Made by a program: the position numbers and the translations under genes
The notes under the pieces: generated by a model
Databases searched by the model: none
What the model saw: the letters and a program-made list of their open reading frames with translations, nothing else
Told to the model about the DNA's origin: nothing
Assembly (NCBI GenBank): GCA_016935045.1
Contig: JAFGRS010000226.1
Location: 1 to 6,680 of the forward strand
Length of the DNA: 6,680 nucleotides
From: Lentisphaeria bacterium
GTDB taxonomy: Bacteria > Verrucomicrobiota > Lentisphaeria > Oligosphaerales > JAFGRS01
Direction of reading: 5' to 3'
Shown here: piece by piece, positions 5,523 through 6,680 of the stretch
Position numbering within the stretch: position 1 is the first letter of the stretch
Layout: every line of letters starts with the position of its first letter

Positions 5523-6661
5523 AGTGCCAGCCGCCAGTGGGGTGTGGTGCGGGGATCTCGTCGAGGCTGGCGGCCGTGGTTGGCGTCTGCCTATCTGCCG
5601 GGATGGCTGTGGGGGGTGACGGCCGTGCCGCGGCGCCGTGGGTACGTCCCCGGGACATGGGTGGCAGACCGCGCTGGGGTGTGGCGGAGGGGATCCAGGC
5701 GGGGCTGTGGCATCCCGGGGGGGACGCACGGCCGCGGGGGCTGATCCGCCTCTACTGGCCGACGGGCGGGGATCCGGGAGCGGGGGAGATCGTGAACTTC
5801 CTGGCCGTGGAGCCGGTGGTCGCCGGGCAGGGACGGGGGTTCAGTGAACTGGAGACGAGTCGACACGACGGGCGTCCGGGGCTGCGGATCTGGGCCTGCG
5901 AACAGCCGCTGCTGCCGGACAGCCCGCACCTTCCGGAACAGGCCCTGAGCGAGGGCGAGGAAGAAGGCGTGGCGGCGGGCGTGTCGGCTCTGTCGGTGAC
6001 CCTCCGCCTCGAGCCCTTCGCCAACGGGGCACATCCGCGCCTGGTCCTGCGTTTCCGCTCCGACCGGCCCCACGAAGTGGCCATCCGGACGGAACACGAA
6101 GCGGACAGCGCTCCCATGCGATTCTGCACGGTCACGGCCACCATGGGCAACTTCGCGCGGCTGCGGCGCCTGCATCTGCGCTCCGGCACGGTGCGGGCGG
6201 CCGAGGTCTTCGGGGACTACCGCGGGACGGGATTCACCGCCGATGCGGTTTGGGAGGCAGCCGAGCTGTGCCGCACCCCGACCGGAGACATCCTGGTTGC
6301 GGCGACCGGGGACGAGGAGAAGCCGCACGCGGTCCGACCGTTCCCGGGCCGGGACTGGTGGTGGTGGTCATGGCCGCCGTTGACGCAATACTGGCGCAAG
6401 GAGGCCGGCACCTTCGGACCGGACCTGCACCTGCGTGTCAATGCGCGCCGGGTCTACTGGGGCACGCAGACAGCCATCCCGGGGGGACTCTCCTTCGAGA
6501 ACATCGAGTTGCGGGAAGCCTACCGACCGGGACAGGTGGTGATCTGGGGCATCAGCCCACTCGACCCCGACGCGTTGCTTGCCCCCGGTCCGAGTAGGCG
6601 CCACGAGCCGAGTGGCGCAGTCCGCAAGAGAGTCCCGCTCGGCTCGCGGGACCTACCGTAG
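5519..6661 (+). CDS. Exported protein of unrecognised family, C-terminus encoded by repeat DNA
   Basis: A 380-codon frame starts at an ATG that shares the ATGA junction with the rsmB stop, so translation is probably coupled; a G-rich stretch (AGGGGGAAG) lies about 11 nt upstream. Residues 14-31 (SSRLAAVVGVCLSAGMAV) form a hydrophobic signal segment. The mature part is rich in beta-type segments: WGVAEGIQAGLW and RGLIRLYWP (53-81), IVNFLAVEPVV (91-101), VSALSVTLRLEPFANGAHPRLVLRFRSDRPHEVAI (155-189), CTVTATMGNFARLRRLHL (203-220), a WWWWSW cluster (280-285), TQYWR, and VNARRVYWGTQTAIPGGLSFENIEL (307-331). I cannot assign an enzyme or fold; no catalytic motif is evident. The pattern resembles uncharacterised exported beta-sandwich proteins of Planctomycetes-like bacteria, from memory only. 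Residues 359-380 fall inside the REP array, and the TAG stop is part of a repeat's GTAG, so the original C-terminus was probably near residue 355-358. Confidence 0.82.
   Translation: MKCQPPVGCGAGISSRLAAVVGVCLSAGMAVGGDGRAAAPWVRPRDMGGRPRWGVAEGIQAGLWHPGGDARPRGLIRLYWPTGGDPGAGEIVNFLAVEPVVAGQGRGFSELETSRHDGRPGLRIWACEQPLLPDSPHLPEQALSEGEEEGVAAGVSALSVTLRLEPFANGAHPRLVLRFRSDRPHEVAIRTEHEADSAPMRFCTVTATMGNFARLRRLHLRSGTVRAAEVFGDYRGTGFTADAVWEAAELCRTPTGDILVAATGDEEKPHAVRPFPGRDWWWWSWPPLTQYWRKEAGTFGPDLHLRVNARRVYWGTQTAIPGGLSFENIELREAYRPGQVVIWGISPLDPDALLAPGPSRRHEPSGAVRKRVPLGSRDLP
6594..6618 (+). repeat. REP-like palindrome, copy 1 (GTAG + hairpin)
   Basis: GTAG is followed directly by a perfect 7-bp stem, GCGCCAC (6598-6604) with GTGGCGC (6612-6618), closing a 7-nt loop GAGCCGA. 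A GTAG (or GGAG) foot next to a hairpin is the defining layout of REP elements bound by RAYT (TnpA-REP) transposases. It lies inside the 3' end of the last coding frame. Confidence 0.75.
6632..6656 (-). repeat. REP-like palindrome, copy 2 (inverted orientation)
   Basis: Read on the minus strand: GTAG, then stem GTCCCGC with GCGGGAC, then the same loop GAGCCGA. Copies 1 and 2 differ at six stem positions, which form three base pairs, and every change is compensated (C-G to T-A, G-C to C-G, A-T to G-C). Copies 1 and 2 point at each other across a 13-bp linker (6619-6631), as REP and inverted REP do in a BIME. Confidence 0.75.
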
Positions 6662-6680
6662 GCGCCACGAGCCGAGTGGC
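6658..6680 (+). repeat. REP-like palindrome, copy 3 (cut by window edge)
   Basis: The first 23 of 25 bases are identical to copy 1, including the stem variants. It lies in the same orientation exactly 64 bp downstream and is separated from copy 2 by a single base. Its GTAG supplies the TAG stop codon of the last gene. The identity with copy 1 points to a 64-bp tandem unit of one direct and one inverted palindrome that continues to the right. Confidence 0.72.

Noticed and set aside
6594..6680. CRISPR array
   Set aside because: The two direct copies are separated by a sequence that is itself an inverted, covarying copy of the repeat, not a unique spacer. The GTAG-footed hairpins fit REP elements better.

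Overview
The window is G+C-rich bacterial chromosome with tightly packed genes on both strands. Nothing in it is diagnostic of a species. A secreted sialidase-like protein, a LysM coiled-coil lipoprotein, an unfamiliar exported protein and abundant short palindromic repeats would fit a member of the Planctomycetota/Verrucomicrobiota/Kiritimatiellota group. That placement is low-confidence inference from protein style, not from a marker gene.

Minus-strand block (read from about 4007 down to 1): a LysM-domain coiled-coil envelope protein, an Lrp/AsnC-family regulator overlapping by 26 bp a class I/II PLP aminotransferase, the tRNA m7G46 methyltransferase trmB, and the 5' part of a secreted sialidase/BNR-like protein cut by the window edge. 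The regulator and aminotransferase are almost certainly one translationally coupled unit. The 94, 125 and 201 bp gaps between the other genes leave it open whether they share a transcript. The 201 bp gap before the sialidase gene holds a heptamer tandem repeat and a long imperfect inverted repeat.

Divergent intergenic region (4008-4238): it separates the minus-strand block from a plus-strand pair. It holds a 10-bp perfect inverted repeat with 72 bp between the arms, an A+T-rich island, and a palindrome followed by eight T residues just before the plus-strand gene. The layout is like a leader attenuator.

Plus-strand block: rsmB (16S rRNA m5C967 methyltransferase with an N-terminal NusB-like domain) overlaps by an ATGA junction a gene for an exported protein of a family I cannot name.

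Right edge (6594-6680): the most notable structure in the window. Three palindromes lie in alternating orientation. Each has a GTAG tetranucleotide at its foot, a 7-bp stem and the same 7-nt loop. The two complete copies differ at three stem positions, all compensated to keep pairing. This is the architecture of REP elements arranged as a BIME, the substrates of REP-associated tyrosine (Y1, RAYT) transposases. The array runs into the 3' end of the last gene, so about 22 C-terminal residues and the stop codon are encoded by repeat DNA. The array continues past the window edge.
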